A stretch of 64,000 bases of DNA from Meandrina meandrites (lineage: Eukaryota; Cnidaria; Anthozoa; Scleractinia; Meandrinidae): positions 6,216,001 through 6,280,000 of the forward strand of contig OY855908.1 in NCBI GenBank assembly GCA_963693305.1, given 5' to 3'. Both the position numbers and the translations under genes were made by a program. Of this stretch, positions 1 to 13,500 are shown piece after piece. Below the pieces are notes generated by a model. The model saw only the letters and a list, made by a program, of their open reading frames with translations. It ran no database searches and was not told the DNA's origin. Numbering within the stretch: the stretch's first letter is position 1; the number at the start of each line of letters is the position of its first letter.

Positions 1-181
1 AAAGCGCTAATATCTCGTGATTGTTTACCTTGTTTGCCCTATAATTTAAAGCTTTATAAAATTTGAACATTTGTTATTTCGATTACCAAAAATCAGAGAA
101 ATCGGTTGAGGTTTACATGCCCAAAACTCGATTTAGAAAAGAGCACCTCCGTTCCCAAAAAATAGCCGCGGGCCACCTTAA
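1..181 (-). repeat. Terminal part of a TTAAGGTGGC-ended repeat, cut by the window edge
   Basis: The segment ends in GGGCCACCTTAA. It is the diverged inverse complement of 33454-33640, which begins TTAAGGTGGCCC. Shared landmarks are the 'aatatctcgtg', 'aaagctttataaaat' and 'aaaactcgattta' stretches. The boundary is clear only at the 181 end. A similar TTAAGGTGGCT start is seen in the hairpin repeat near 38650, so this may be one end of a family inserting at TTAA. No coding potential seen. Confidence 0.7.
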
Positions 182-826
182 ATAGGAGTTGTAGCCCGAA
201 GTCCGTAATAGTAACGGAAACCCGAATGTATAAATTTCTCGCGCAAAGGTTTTCACTCGTAAATTAGGCGATTTGTGATTAAATTTATGCAAGATTTGAG
301 CGATTAATTATCAATATTTACGTAGAGGGCAAGATACAATCAAATATCTTTCCCTGAAAGGCATATTTAAATTCTTAGTTAGGCCGTGGTCTATGATAAT
401 TTAATGGGTCTAAATGTGCCTATGTATATATGCAGATCAGTCTAAGTATGTAATTGTCTTCTTTTAGTCTTTGCTATCGACCTTCTAAACAGGCCAGGTT
501 TACTGTAAAATGCCAATTTATCACATAATTTAATGTTGGCCAGTCTTGTTTATGACACAGTTTTGTTGAACTTTATATAAACCTTGTTAAGTATTCAGCA
601 TATAATGTTGAAATTTAACATTATTTATAGAAACGGTTTCAGATTGTACATTTTTCAGCTTGCAAAAAATAAATCATACCTAAATACAGGAGCAATTTAT
701 TTAGATAAGTCAAGTGGAAAGGATATGTATTATTTATAAGTGGAAGAGCTGTATTAAATCACCTGTCTTACACCACATTTTAGTCTGTTTGGATTCATTT
801 ACACTGAGCCAAATTTAAGTAAATAG
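182..826. other. AT-rich single-copy stretch without a visible gene
   Basis: No exon-like reading frame, RNA gene or repeat shared with the rest of the window was found here. It is the left flank of the tandem 8.3 kb duplication, whose left breakpoint is at 826/827. Confidence 0.5.
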
Positions 827-3800
827 TTTCTGGGATTTTGATTATTTTCGTGTACTTTGGGGGACTTTTCTAACAGGGCATTTCTTTCACTTTATGTCCT
901 TTTGGTGATCCAGCCAAAGACCTCAGTTTTTGCTCATTGTGGATGCCAATCCTGTATCACCTTAGAAGGTTATCTCCAGGATGAAAATGTGGGAAAAGAT
1001 TTTTATTCAGTTTGAAATTAAGGGTTCTCCAGTGTACAACAAGATCACTGGTCTCAGAGGTCAGGAGTAGGATTTGTAATTAGAGAACAGGACTCAGATA
1101 GGGTATACAGCTAATATAAATTTGTTTTTGCAAACTAGACTACAGGAAACCTTTACAAAACAGTAGTGCTTTTTATTCATTACTTTTTAAGCTAATTGCT
1201 TTTGTTTATAACAGGACTCTGATGATAAAAGTGTGTTTTCCATTCATTCTGACAGTTCTAAATATTCAAAATCATCATTGTTACATATTAAATTGGTTCC
1301 AAATATGAAATAGATAAAATAGATGTTGCACAATCAAAGTGTGTCACTAGAGGTGGAGAATATTTGAGACTTCACAAGACAGCAAGCTTGTGTTTTTCTT
1401 TCCGAGACTGAGAATTTTTTAAGATGAGTTGATAATGCTCCAAGTCTTGAGCTTGAGCTCCATGCTTTCAGAGTTGTGTCTGGCAGATATCATCCTCATT
1501 TTCCCGAAATTGGAATCTCCAGCCAACCTTGATGCGAGACAACTTTTCACTTGGCAGAAGAATCAAATTGGCAGGTCCTTTTAGCCAACTACAGTTCTAT
1601 GTATGTTTGATATATTTGGCTGTCCAGCCCTTTCTCACCCTACCAAGTGCTAGTTTGCTTTGCATAGTACACTAATCAAGTTCTTGAATAAACCTGAAAA
1701 CAAGGTTACCATGTCAGAATTATATAGGGTTTAAGACAGCATGAAAAGTTTATAAATTATTGCATTTCTACTTGTTTAAATATATGATGAAAAGTTTAGG
1801 TCAAAACCAATCACAAACGGCAACTCTGGCAGCCGAAATGTTTGAAAGGTATTTAAAAACTACTTGTGTGACAAATAAATCATAACAATTAATTCCTGAT
1901 TAATTTGTAATTTTCGAATTATGGGTTTGGTTATGCCGAGTTTGTATTATTGTAAATAGGAACTCGAGGTGTTAAATATAAAGATCAAATGAGGACTCGC
2001 CAGTTGTACTCACGAACGAGATCAAAATAGATCCAACGAATTTAAAGCCAAATTAAATACAGTGAAAATTAAACATTCGACCCCTTCTTGTAAGCCAAAA
2101 AATAAAAATAATAAACTCTTACCTGAAATAACAAAATGCTCAAACCTCACGCGTCCGGGTAGTAGAAATTACGATAAATCGATCTGGAAAATCAACGGTC
2201 CACAAAAACGTTGTTTCGCAGCTAAAACACGCAAAATGATGACACACTGAAGAAGTTAAATCCTCGAAAATCTTCAGCCATTTTGATTCCTTGAACCGCT
2301 GATCAAGAGTAGCGAAGACGAGATCCGATCATGTGTCACGTGACAAAATACTCCACGATTCCTGGAGTATTTCGCGGGGGGTCTAACGGTGTGTGCCAGG
2401 GTCTTCTCCGCGCCCAGCCGCCATCTTGAAAGCGGAGTAGGCCCTGGGAACGAGGTTGAGTGTTTTCTCATCATTTTGTTCGTCACTCGCTTTTTTCAAC
2501 CCTCTCATAATACGAAAAGAGAGGCAAGAGATTTTATTGCACTAAATAGGCACAAAAAGAGAAGAGAGAATTGGATAAATGTTGTTTACCAAATTTTTTG
2601 TTTTTATGCAAATTAGGGATATTTTGTTGCGCAAACCCAAGCATTATGAAATCAACATTTTTGTTTTAAATCGAGTCGCCGTTTGAATATTGAAATATTC
2701 ACTTCTAGGCTGCTTATGATGCCATGACAGGAAAAGACATGTTCTTTATATTAGCCGAGCTAAATAATGGCTGGTCACAGCAGTAAAATTAGACTGAAGA
2801 GAATTTCAGTCGATTCGAGTAAGCTTTTCCAGAAATTTCGCCTTGAAAATCAGAGTATCTTACTGTTTCAGTTTACTTTGTACGCGCTGTAAAATCCAAG
2901 ATGCCACTTGTTTGAAATCGTGCCTCGAGCCTGGTCACATATGAAAACGCAAACCAACGAGGCCGACAAATCGGCGCACGCTTCTTAAACCCCTTCTTAG
3001 TCTGGATTACTGGTTTCTGGTTTGGGTACTATGAAAATTTCCTCACGCCAAAAAATAACGAGAATTCTTTGCGCATCGTGGAAATTTTTCATCGCTATAT
3101 ATTGTTTACTGTAAAAAATTAGCGAAAAAACGGAACATTATCCACATATACATAATATGTTGGTTCAAAAAATAAGGAGTGCTCAATCTCTCAGTGTGTA
3201 GACTTTCAAAGTGTCAAACATTTCAAACAATGATTGAATAACAGTGATTTACGGTCTTCATTTTATTACTTCCTTTACACATAAAACCTAATATGGGCAA
3301 TATAAGTTTTAATAAAGACTAACAACACTTATGATCATCACATTACCTTCACGTTTCTTAAATTCCTCTGCAAGAAAAAAAGAAACATCATCCACATTTA
3401 CAGAATGTTGGTTCGAAAAAAAGGGAGTGCCCAATTTCTCAGTTTATAGCCTTGCAAAGTGTCAAACATTTCAAACAGTAATTGAATAACTGATCTTTGA
3501 ATGATGCTACACTCAATTCAGTGAAAATAGATCTTATTTCCATTACATTGCATAAACAATTAAATTAAACTGAGCGGACTTTTTACCTTTTTGCTGTAGT
3601 TATGTCAGGTGTAACAAGACAATAAAATATTTAATTACTTCACGCAATTTTTTAAAAATTCCATAACAAAAAACTAACGGTGTTTTTTTATTACCATCTA
3701 TCTTCTTAATGAAAACATGACAAGATATTTAGTTTAATTTATTTTTGTAACAAACATTTGCAGTGCAATTGATACTGCATTTATCCAATAAGTATCTAAG

Positions 3801-4224
3801 GGTGTTAGTAAGTGTGAGAATTTGTTCCTTGCACATTACTTTAAACGGTCCGTTGAGCTTTCTCGGCAAGTTGAATTCCCATACAGTCAACGTGTACATA
3901 GAAGGAACCTACTTTTTTATGAAATTTGGATCAATTTCTCGTAAAAAGAGGACGTGTGTGTTCACCACTTTTGGCCGAAAAACTGTATATATACTAATGA
4001 AACTGAACCGTGACGGACTTTCCACCATTTTGTTCTGAAGGTATGTCAAGCAAGACAAGAACGCCTCGCCAATTGTTTTTGAAATTCCATTCTCAAACGC
4101 ATAAATAATTCATCTTGTTTAAACAAAGGAAATCAGAACCGTGACGGTATTTTGGAAATCTGATCCAAATAAGCATAGACGCTTGTATTTCTCCGTTTAC
4201 TACTTAGTCTTTGTTTCGATTGAG

Positions 4225-4939
4225 AAGATTTATCAAACACTCGAGAGTTTGTTCATCGGCTACCCAAACAACTCGAATTTCGTCAAAAATACTCCACTCC
4301 GGGTCGTATTTTCAACTCTCTTCTCGGTGTTTGGATATCCCGATGAAACACTGTCTCTCGTGTTTGATATATTACTTAAACAAAATATAAACGATATAAC
4401 GATAAAACTAAAAGAAGATCACAAAATATCTCTGGAAAAAAAATTAAAATTAACACTGCTTATCGAGTACCGACGAAAGGTAACAGGTCCAAGGGGACAA
4501 AAAACTTGGCGAAATATGCTTTCAAACGAGCTCACAACTCTACAACTTCAACTTACGTACAGAAAACGTTTTCTTTTTTTAGGCTCCCGGCCGTTAGGTA
4601 GGAGAAACCGCTGGCTAGAAATGGTAGGTGTTGAGCGCAGGCCTCGACAGCAATAATCTGTTTTTGCGGCATTTTTTCTTTCTTTCAAACTCTAACATAA
4701 TAAAAACGGTCCACTGAGTTGTCTTCTTGTGCAATGTAGCTTTGTCTTTAGAATAGGCCTGTGTTATTCGGCTTAATAAAGCGCTTTTGGCCGATTTCGA
4801 AGGAGCCCTCAAATTTTTCGAGGGAGAGCTTGAAAATGTATTTCAGGCCGACGATTTTTCTGGATTGAGAAATACCCTCACGTGCCGTCTGTGCTCATAC
4901 GAAGATATTGTCAAATCTTTGACGAACATCAAATTTTAG
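4225..4939 (+). pseudogene. Decayed unrecognised gene fragment, copy 1 (two exon-like blocks)
   Basis: Two stretches look like former exons. Block A (about 4225-4440) reads as an open frame containing FIGYPNNSNF and FGYPDETLSL. Its frame breaks at an eight-A run near 4436-4443, where unit 2 has six A. Block B (4757-4939, 61 codons with a TAG stop) follows a possible acceptor 'tttagaatag' and contains CVIRLNKALL, FEGELENVF and LCSYEDIVKSLTNIKF. Both blocks recur in unit 2 with mostly conservative changes, which suggests they were coding. I do not recognise the family. The rest of the gene is not visible, so this is probably a captured and decayed gene piece. Confidence 0.45.
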
Positions 4940-5400
4940 AAGCCTGTGCACACCGTATATTCACTTAAAACAAAATCAAATTTGCTCTGCACATTTAATG
5001 GCGACTTCGTTCATTGAAACGTTGGTCTTTCCCCACTTGGTATTCTTTAATTTTGTTCGCGAATACTTTTTTGCATTATTTCTCGTTTTCACATATTCGT
5101 GACCTACTTTTCCACAATATTTTTCTGAATGCATTAATTGGCGAAAAAAGCATTTTGCCTAGCGGCTGCACCCTTCACAACATGCCACATGATAAAGACC
5201 CCTGCGATTATAATTTTAAGCACATGGAGGCCCTGCTCTAGGTCCTCTAATTTATTCAAACCCACAGTAAGCCATTTGTATGACATTTACAGTACAGCAA
5301 CATTAAACTAATAAGTACCTAGCCGGTTTTTAAAAAAAATTGGCATGTTGCATTAGGAGACGTCCTCTATTTTGTTGCCGTATAAAGTGAAGAAATTATC

Positions 5401-8400
5401 GCGCGGTGGCAGAAAATCATTAGTGACTTTTTACACAGGTTTTCGGTTGTCACGCATTTCGGTAATAAATACACCAATCCGTTTCTGTCGTACACATTAC
5501 GTTAGAATTGAATAAGTAGGTCTCAGGATCCACCTTTTCCAAATTAGAGCTCGACCTAAAGCACACGTGAAAACAAGCAAGCACCTGTACCAACACTGCA
5601 TTATAAAGGTCTGTATTTCTGCTTGTTATGTTTGGAAATGTAAGATCTACGGTTTGCGTTTAATTACTTCATGCACACTGACAAAAAATGGTAATGGCCA
5701 GACATTATCAATTCAAAACTAACAACAATTATCACCATCACATTACCTATAAGTTGTGCGTTCCTTGCCTCTGCAAGAGAAAAAGAACGTGATCAGCATT
5801 TATATAATGCTGACTCGAAAGTAAGGGAGTGCTGAATGGAGTTTTCACCTTTTGCTGTGTGGGCCTGTGAAGCAGTACTAGAACAAGTAGGGTTTTATTG
5901 AAATTACATTAAGCCGCATAGTTAAATAATGAGCTGCTTTTTAGCCATGGCAGGAAGTGGAATCATAACCGTAAGGTTGCAGCTACGACACAAAATCTTC
6001 TTTTAGTCAAGATAAATGTCAAAACAGCTAGTTCGAAAGAAAACTTGACAATTTAAACCAAGGACTAACAGTAGCAACAATACTACTTTATAATAGTCAA
6101 TATTTCTGCTTATTAAACGAGACGAGTAAATATTCATAGTTTGGTACATTTTTAAATTATTTTTAGTTGAGCCAAGAAAAAAATGGAGCGTTTGCAAAAT
6201 TTTAACTCTCCTTAAACGAGTTTTTTTGAAATGCTTTTAATAGCGATTAAAAGTTTCTGGGCTGCTTATGATGTCATGACAGGACAAGACAAGGCTGAGC
6301 TTACAGTTTGGCACAGTGTGGCACCTGTACTAGATGTTCCTAATATTAGCCGACATAAATAATGTCTGGACAGCCAGTTCGAAAAAAAGTACTAGCTAGC
6401 ACCTGCGCTACTATAAAAGTCTGTATTTCTGCTTGTTAAACTGGGTGACGCAAGATCTACTGTCTGCTTTTTATTAATTCATGTACACGATATGTGCCAA
6501 ACAAGCAGTGTCCTCCAAGCGGACTGACTAAGTTTACATTTCAACTGATAAATTATTTTTCTGTCATAAAAATTTGTTCATGTTCATACTACAGAAAGTA
6601 GGCTACACTCAACTCAAAATGAAAGCCGATGGGTCATCGAGCTTGTTTACGAGAAAACGACCATTTATCCTCTGGGAAACCAGGCCGCACGAGGGAAAGC
6701 CGCATTTTTTTGTGGGTGCGCGCGCTCATTGCTAATTGTATGTTTAACGCAACAAAAATCAACTTCGTGATTACGTGACAACCGGGATCCCGGCTAACCG
6801 GGCTGAAAATTTTCCATGTAATCGCGTTCATTGGGCCAGCCCGGCTAAACGGGCCAGCATTAAATTTCTCTTCCAAATACAATATCCGACGAAAAACAAT
6901 CAATCTTCCTCCTTCTAAATAGGATGTAGAGGTAAAGTAAAAGTAACCCATCCAGCTACATATGTGCACAAAATTAACCATTAAATTGCCGGAAAAAGGT
7001 GATCAAGATCATTTGTGCTATGATCATTCGTACTAAAACCGGGCCAGCCCGGGTAAGGGGGTTCATGTAATGCCGGGCCGAAAGTCATCTCCGCAAACCG
7101 AGCCAGCCCGGCTCAAGTAATCAGGCTTATTAAGTGACTTTTGCCTTATTGTTATCTCGAAGGAGAGGGATACCACCTATAGTATTGTACACGAAGGGGT
7201 TCTTCTCGAAAGGGGTACCTTTTTCAGACTGGAGGGAAATATAAGGGAAGGGATATCACCAGTTGAAGTGAAGAAAAAGGTATGGAAAACTGTCATTTTA
7301 TTTTTAAATAGGCTTTTCTTCCGGATGGTTGGTTTATCAGATTATTTTAAGGGTTTAATCAAGTAGAAACTTTAGAAAAGAGATAAAATCTGTCTACTCT
7401 AGGTATACTGTGGGTATGTATTATTATTCTATGGAAGTATGGTGTATAAAAGGGTAAGGGTTTAGAGCTCAGGGCACAACCACTCCCCCGGGGAGTGCGT
7501 GTCACTTTCAGCGAATAAAATGTTATCGTCAAGAGAGAGCGCAAATGTAAACGAACTTTTATACGCTGGAACATTGGACATTTACTACTAGCCAATAATT
7601 CAGGGCAGGAACAATGTCCGTCGCGCGGTGGCAAAAAAAATCGTCAGTGACTTTTTACACAGTTTTTCGGTTGTTACGCATTTCGGTAATATATACACCA
7701 GTCCGTCTCTTTCGTACACATGACGTTAGAATTGAATAAGTTAGTCTCTGGATCCACCTTTTCCGACTTTGAGCTCGAGTAGCAAAACCCACACGTGCAT
7801 GATAGAAAACATGAAAACTAGCGAGCAACCTTACCAACACTGCATTATAAAGGTCTGTATTTCTGCTTGTTAGGTTTGGCAATGTAAGATCTACGGTTTG
7901 CTTTTTATTACTTCATGCACACTGACATAAAATGTAGTATGGCCAGGCAATATCAATTCAAGACTAACAACAATTATCACCATCACATTACCTCGACGCT
8001 TCTGGTCTGCCTCTGCAAAAGAACAAGAACGTGATCAGTATTTACATAATGTTGACTCGAAAGTAAGGGAGTGCTGAATGGAGTTTTTTTTCCTTTCGTT
8101 GTGCCGTTGAGGGCCGGTGAAGCAGTACTAGAACAAGTAAGGTATTAAATTTCGTCTCCGGCAGTTTTATTGAAATTACATTAAGCCGCATAGTTGAATA
8201 ATGAGCTGCTTTTGAGCCATGGTAGGAAGTGGAATCATAACCGTAAACCTGGAGCTACAAAACAAAATCTTCTTTTAGTCAAGATAAATGTCAAAACAGC
8301 CAATTCGAAAGAAAAGTTTACAATTTAAACCAAGGATTAACAGTTGCAGCAATACGTATTTATAATATTCAATATTTCTGCTTATTTATGTTTATGAAAC

Positions 8401-8700
8401 AAGACAAGGCCGAGCTTAAAGTTTGGTACAGTGGCACCTGCCCCGCCGAGATAAATAATGTCTGGACAGCCAGTTCGAAAGAAAAGTAGTAGCTTGCACC
8501 TGCACTACTATGAAAGTCTGTATTTCTGCTTGTTAATCTAGGCGGCGGGTTCAAGATTCTACTGTCTGGTTTTTCCTAATTCATGTACACATATGTCCCA
8601 AGTACGCTATGTTCTCCAAGTCGAAGTTATCTTTTCACGAGTACTGACTAAGCTTACATTTCAACTGATAAATTATTTTTCTGCAATATAAAAATTGGTC
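5401..8700. repeat. Two diverged internal sub-blocks (5401-6720 and 7622-8860)
   Basis: Landmarks repeat in the same order. 'gcgcggtggca...cgcatttcggtaat' occurs at 5401 and 7622. 'gtctgtatttctgcttgtta' occurs at 5610, 6420, 7853 and 8515. 'gagcttgtttacgagaa' occurs at 6636 and 8769. Unit 2 has only one such block (from about 13930), which is a mosaic of the two. The blocks contain short ORFs but no convincing exon. Confidence 0.75.
6768..7123. mobile_element. Non-autonomous TIR element (MITE) rich in CCGGGCTGGC-like motifs
   Basis: Ends are TGATTACGTGA (6768) and TCAAGTAATCA (7123), imperfect inverted repeats. Subterminal CCCGGCTAACCGGGC and GGGCCAGCCCGG motifs recur in inverted orientation inside both ends. 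The equivalent place in the paralogous block around 8866-8940 lacks it, so it is an insertion. No transposase frame is present. Confidence 0.65.
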
Positions 8701-11700
8701 CATGTTCATTTTGTAGAAAGTAGGTGATCGAAGCACTCAAAATGAAAGAGAAAACTGGTAGGTCACCGAGCTTGTTTACGAGAACACGACCATTTATCTC
8801 TCTGGGAAACCAAGCCGCACGGGGTAAAGCCGCAATTTTTTGTGGGCGCGCGCGCTCATTGCGCGAAAAGTTATGCGTAGTCAAGATGCAAAATGCAATA
8901 CAAAGAATTGGCCTTAATACGAATCTTAATCTCACTCATAGTGACTTTTGCCTTAGTGTTTTCTCGAAAAAATGGGAAACTACGTATAGTATTCTATACG
9001 AAGAGGTTCTGCCCGAAAGGGATACCTCTTTCCGTGAATAAAATATTATCGTCAAGAGAGAGCGCAAATGCAAACGAACTTTTATACTCTGGAACATTGG
9101 ACATTTACTACTAGCCAGGCGCCAGGCACGAGCAATGTCAATAATCAGTATAGATTGATAATAGTTGGCTCAGGCGGATAGGACCAGCTGCGACGATAAA
9201 ACAGTTTGAAAGATTTCTGGGATTTTGATTATTTTCGTGTACTTTGGGGGACTTTTCTAACAGGGCATTTCTTTCACTTTATGTCCTTTTGGTGATCCAG
9301 CCAAAGACCTCAGTTTTTGCTCATTGTGGATGCCAATCCTGTATCACCTTAGAAGGTTATCTCCAGGATGAAAATGTGGGAAAAGATTTTTATTCAGTTT
9401 GAAATTAAGGGTTCTCCAGTGTACAACAAGATCACTGGTCTCAGAGGTCAGGAGTAGGATTTGTAATTAGAGAACAGGACTCAGATAGGGTATACAGCTA
9501 ATATAAATTTGTTTTTGCAAACTAGACTACAGGAAACCTTTACAAAACAGTAGTGCTTTTTATTCATTACTTTTTAAGCTAATTGCTTTTGTTTATAACA
9601 GGACTCTGATGATAAAAGTGTGTTTTCCATTCATTCTGACAGTTCTAAATATTCAAAATCATCATTGTTACATATTAAATTGGTTCCAAATATGAAATAG
9701 ATAAAATAGATGTTGCACAATCAAAGTGTGTCACTAGAGGTGGAGAATATTTGAGACTTCACAAGACAGCAAGCTTGTGTTTTTCTTTCCGAGACTGAGA
9801 ATTTTTTAAGATGAGTTGATAATGCTCCAAGTCTTGAGCTTGAGCTCCATGCTTTCAGAGTTGTGTCTGGCAGATATCATCCTCATTTTCCCGAAATTGG
9901 AATCTCCAGCCAACCTTGATGCGAGACAACTTTTCACTTGGCAGAAGAATCAAATTGGCAGGTCCTTTTAGCCAACTACAGTTCTATGTATGTTTGATAT
10001 ATTTGGCTGTCCAGCCATTTCTCACCCTACCCAGTGCTAGTTTGCTTTGCATAGTACACTAATCAAGTTCTTGAATAAACCTGAAAACAAGGTTACCATG
10101 TCAGAATTATATAGGGTTTAAGACAGCATGAAAAGTTTATAAATTATTGCATTTCTACTTGTTTAAATATATGATGAAAAGTTTAGGTCAAAACCAATCA
10201 CAAACGGCAACTCTGGCAGCCGAAATGTTTGAAAGGTATTTAAAAACTACTTGTGTGAGAAATAAATCATAACAATTAATTCCTGATTAATTTGTAATTT
10301 TCGAATTATGGGTTTGGTTATGCCGAGTTTGTATTATTGTAAATAGGAACTCGAGGTGTTAAATATAAAGATCAAATGAGGACTCGCCAGTTGTACTCAC
10401 GAACGAGATCAAAATAGATCCAACGAATTTAAAGCCAAATTAAATACAGTGAAAATTAAACATTCGACCCCTTCTTGTAAGCAAAATGCTCAAACCTCAC
10501 GCGTCCGGGTAGTAGAAATTACGATAAATCGATCTGGAAAATCAACGGTCCACAAAAACGTTGTTTCGCAGCTAAAACACGCAAAATGATGACACACTGA
10601 AGAAGTTAAATCCTCGAAAATCTTCAGCCATTTTGATTCCTTGAACCGCTGATCAAGAGTAGCGAAGACGAGATCCGATCATGTGTCACGTGACAAAATA
10701 CTCCACGATTCCTGGAGTATTTCGCGGGGGGTCTAACGGTGTGTGCCAGGGTCTTCTCCGCGCCCAGCCGCCAACTTGAAAGCGGAGTAGGCCCTGGGAA
10801 CGAGGTTGAGTGTTTTCTCATCATTTTGTTCGTCACTCGCTTTTTTCAACCCTCTCATAATACGAAAAGAGAGGCAAGAGATTTTATTGCACTAAATAGG
10901 CACAAAAAGAGAAGAGAGAATTGGATAAATGTTGTTTACCAAATTTTTTGTTTTTATGCAAATTAGGGATATTTTGTTGCGCAAACCCAAGCATTATGAA
11001 ATCAACATTTTTGTTTTAAATCGAGTCGCCGTTTGAATATTGAAATATTCACTTCTAGGCTGCTTATGATGCCATGACAGGACAAGACATGTTCTTTATA
11101 TTAGCCGAGCTAAATAATGGCTGGTCACAGCAGTAAAATTAGACTGAAGAGAATTTCAGTCGATTCGAGTAAGCTTTTCCAGAAATTTCGCCTTGAAAAT
11201 CAGAGTATCTTACTGTTTCAGTTTACTTTGTACGCGCTGTAAAATCCAAGATGCCACTTGTTTGAAATCGTGCCTCGAGCCTGGTCACATATGAAAACGC
11301 AAACCAACGAGGCCGACAAATCGGCGCACGCTTCTTAAACCCCTTCTTAGTCTGGATTACTGGTTTCTGGTTTGGGTACTATGAAAATTTCCTCACGCCA
11401 AAAAATAACGAGAATTCTTTGCGCATCGTGGAAATTTTTCATCGCTATATATTGTTTACTGTAAAAAATTAGCGAAAAAACGGAACATTATCCACATATA
11501 CATAATATGTTGGTTCAAAAAATAAGGAGTGCTCAATCTCTCAGTGTGTAGACTTTCAAAGTGTCAAACATTTCAAACAATGATTGAATAACAGTGATTT
11601 ACGGTCTTCATTTTATTACTTCCTTTACACATAAAACCTAATATGGGCAATATAAGTTTTAATAAAGACTAACAACACTTATGATCATCACATTACCTTC

Positions 11701-12572
11701 ACGTTTCTTAAATTCCTCTGCAAGAAAAAAAGAAACATCATCCACATTTACAGAATGTTGGTTCGAAAAAAAGGGAGTGCCCAATTTCTCAGTTTATAGC
11801 CTTGCAAAGTGTCAAACATTTCAAACAGTAATTGAATAACTGATCTTTGAATGATGCTACACTCAATTCAGTGAAAATAGATCTTATTTCCATTACATTG
11901 CATAAACAATTAAATTAAACTGAGCGGACTTTTTACCTTTTTGCTGTAGTTATGTCAGGTGTAACAAGACAATAAAATATTTAATTAATTCACGCAATTT
12001 TTTAAAAATTCCATAACAAAAAACTAACGGTGTTTTTTTATTACCATCTATCTTCTTAATGAAAACATGACAAGATATTTAGTTTAATTTATTTTTGTAA
12101 CAAACATTTGCAGTGCAATTGATACTGCATTTATCCAATAAGTATCTAAGGGTGTTAGTAAGTGTGAGAATTTGTTCCTTGCACATTACTTTAAACGGTC
12201 CGTTGAGCTTTCTCGGCAAGTTGAATTCCCATACAGCCAACGGGCATAGAAGGAGCCTACTTTTTTATGAAATTTGGATCATTTTCTCGTACAAAGAGGA
12301 CGTGTGTGTTCACGACTTTTGGCCGAAAAACTGTATATATACTAATGAAACTGAACGGACTTTCCATCATTTTGTTCTGAAAGTATGTCAAGCAAGACAA
12401 GAAGGCCTCGCCAATTGTTTTTGAAATTCCATTCTCTAACTCATTAATAATTCGTCTTGTTAAACCAAAGGAAATCATAACCGTGACGGTGTTTTGGAAA
12501 TCTGATCCTAATTAGCATAGATTTTTTTTTTATTATTTCTCCGTTTACTACTTAGTTTTTGTTTCGATTGAG

Positions 12573-13286
12573 AAGATATATCAAACACTCGAGACAGTGT
12601 TCATCGGCTATCCAAACAACTCGAATTTCGTCAAAAATACTCCGCTGCGCGTCGCATTTTCAACTCTCTTCTCGGTGTTTGGATATCCCGATGAAACACT
12701 GTCTCTCGCGTTTGATATATTACTGAAACAAAAAATAAACGATATAACGATAAAACTAAAAGAAGATCACAAAATATCTCTAGAAAAAATTAAAATTAAC
12801 ATTGTTTACCGAGTACTGACGAAAGGTAACAGGTCCAAGGGGACAAAAAACTTGACGAAATACGCTGTCAAACGAGCTCACAACTCTACAACTTCAACTT
12901 ACGTACAGAAAACGTTTTCTTTTTTTTTCGGCTCCCGGCTGTTACGTAGAAGAAACCGCTGGCTAGAAATGGAAGGTGTTGAGCGCGGGCTTTGACAGCA
13001 ATAATCTGTTTTTGCTGCATCTTTACTTTCTTTCAATCTCAAATATAATAAAAACGGTCCACTGAGTTGTCTTTTTTTGCAATGTGACTTTGTCTTTAGA
13101 ATAGGCATGTGTTATTCGGCTTAATATAGCGCTTTTGGCCGATTTCGGAGGAGCCCTTCAAATTTTTCGAGGGAGAGGGAGAATGTATTTCAGGTCGACG
13201 ATTTTTCTGGATTGAGAAATACCCTCACGCGCAGTCTGTGCTCATACGAAGATGTTGTCGAATGTTTGACGAACATCAAATTTTAG
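12573..13286 (+). pseudogene. Decayed unrecognised gene fragment, copy 2
   Basis: Block A (12573-12825) is intact here. It contains FIGYPNNSNF, FGYPDETLSL and NINIVYR-like sequence, and ends at a plausible donor 'acgaaag|gtaac'. Block B (13105-13286) is broken by a short indel around 13175 ('gggagagggagaatg'), although the ending SLTNIKF-type tail and TAG are preserved in part. A second, better preserved copy of block B follows at about 13334-13488 because of a local tandem duplication (KFFEGQLENVF, LCSYEDVVESLTNIKF), but there the stop is lost. Family unknown. Confidence 0.42.
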
Positions 13287-13500
13287 AAGCCTGTGCACAC
13301 GTTTATACGTGTGCACATGCAGTCAAATCAAATTTTGGCCCATTTCGGAGAAGCCCTTCAAATTTTTCGAGGGACAGCTTGAAAATGTATTTCCGGTCAA
13401 CGATTTTTCTGGATGGAGAAATACCCTCACGCGCAGTCTGTGCTCATACGAAGATGTTGTCGAATCTTTGACGAACATCAAATTTAAGAAGCCTGTACAC
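13132..13500. repeat. ~190-base tandem duplication inside unit 2
   Basis: The stretch from 'ggccgatttcgg' to 'gaagcctgtgcacac' (about 13137-13300) is repeated from 'ggcccatttcgg' (about 13336) to 'gaagcctgtacacac' (13502). The spacer between them, 'gtttatacgtgtgcacatg', is partly palindromic. Unit 1 has a single copy (4792-4960). Confidence 0.85.

Larger units (their letters stand above)
827..9213. repeat. Tandem 8.3 kb segmental duplication, unit 1
   Basis: From 'tttctgggattttg' at 827 the sequence matches 9214 onward, with very few differences through the first ~3.3 kb. The match then becomes more diverged. The unit ends '...cagtttgaaagat' at 9213 and the next base starts unit 2, so the two copies are directly joined. 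Unit 1 differs from unit 2 by a 37-base stretch near 2097-2133 that unit 2 lacks. It also holds a second internal block (7621-9213) partly repeating 5401-7620. It carries the unrecognised coding fragment (4225-4939) and a MITE (6768-7123), but no LINE. Confidence 0.92.

Noticed and set aside
3763..4038. 91-codon ORF in unit 1
   Set aside because: The matching frame in unit 2 diverges through indels and no motif or splice context supports it.
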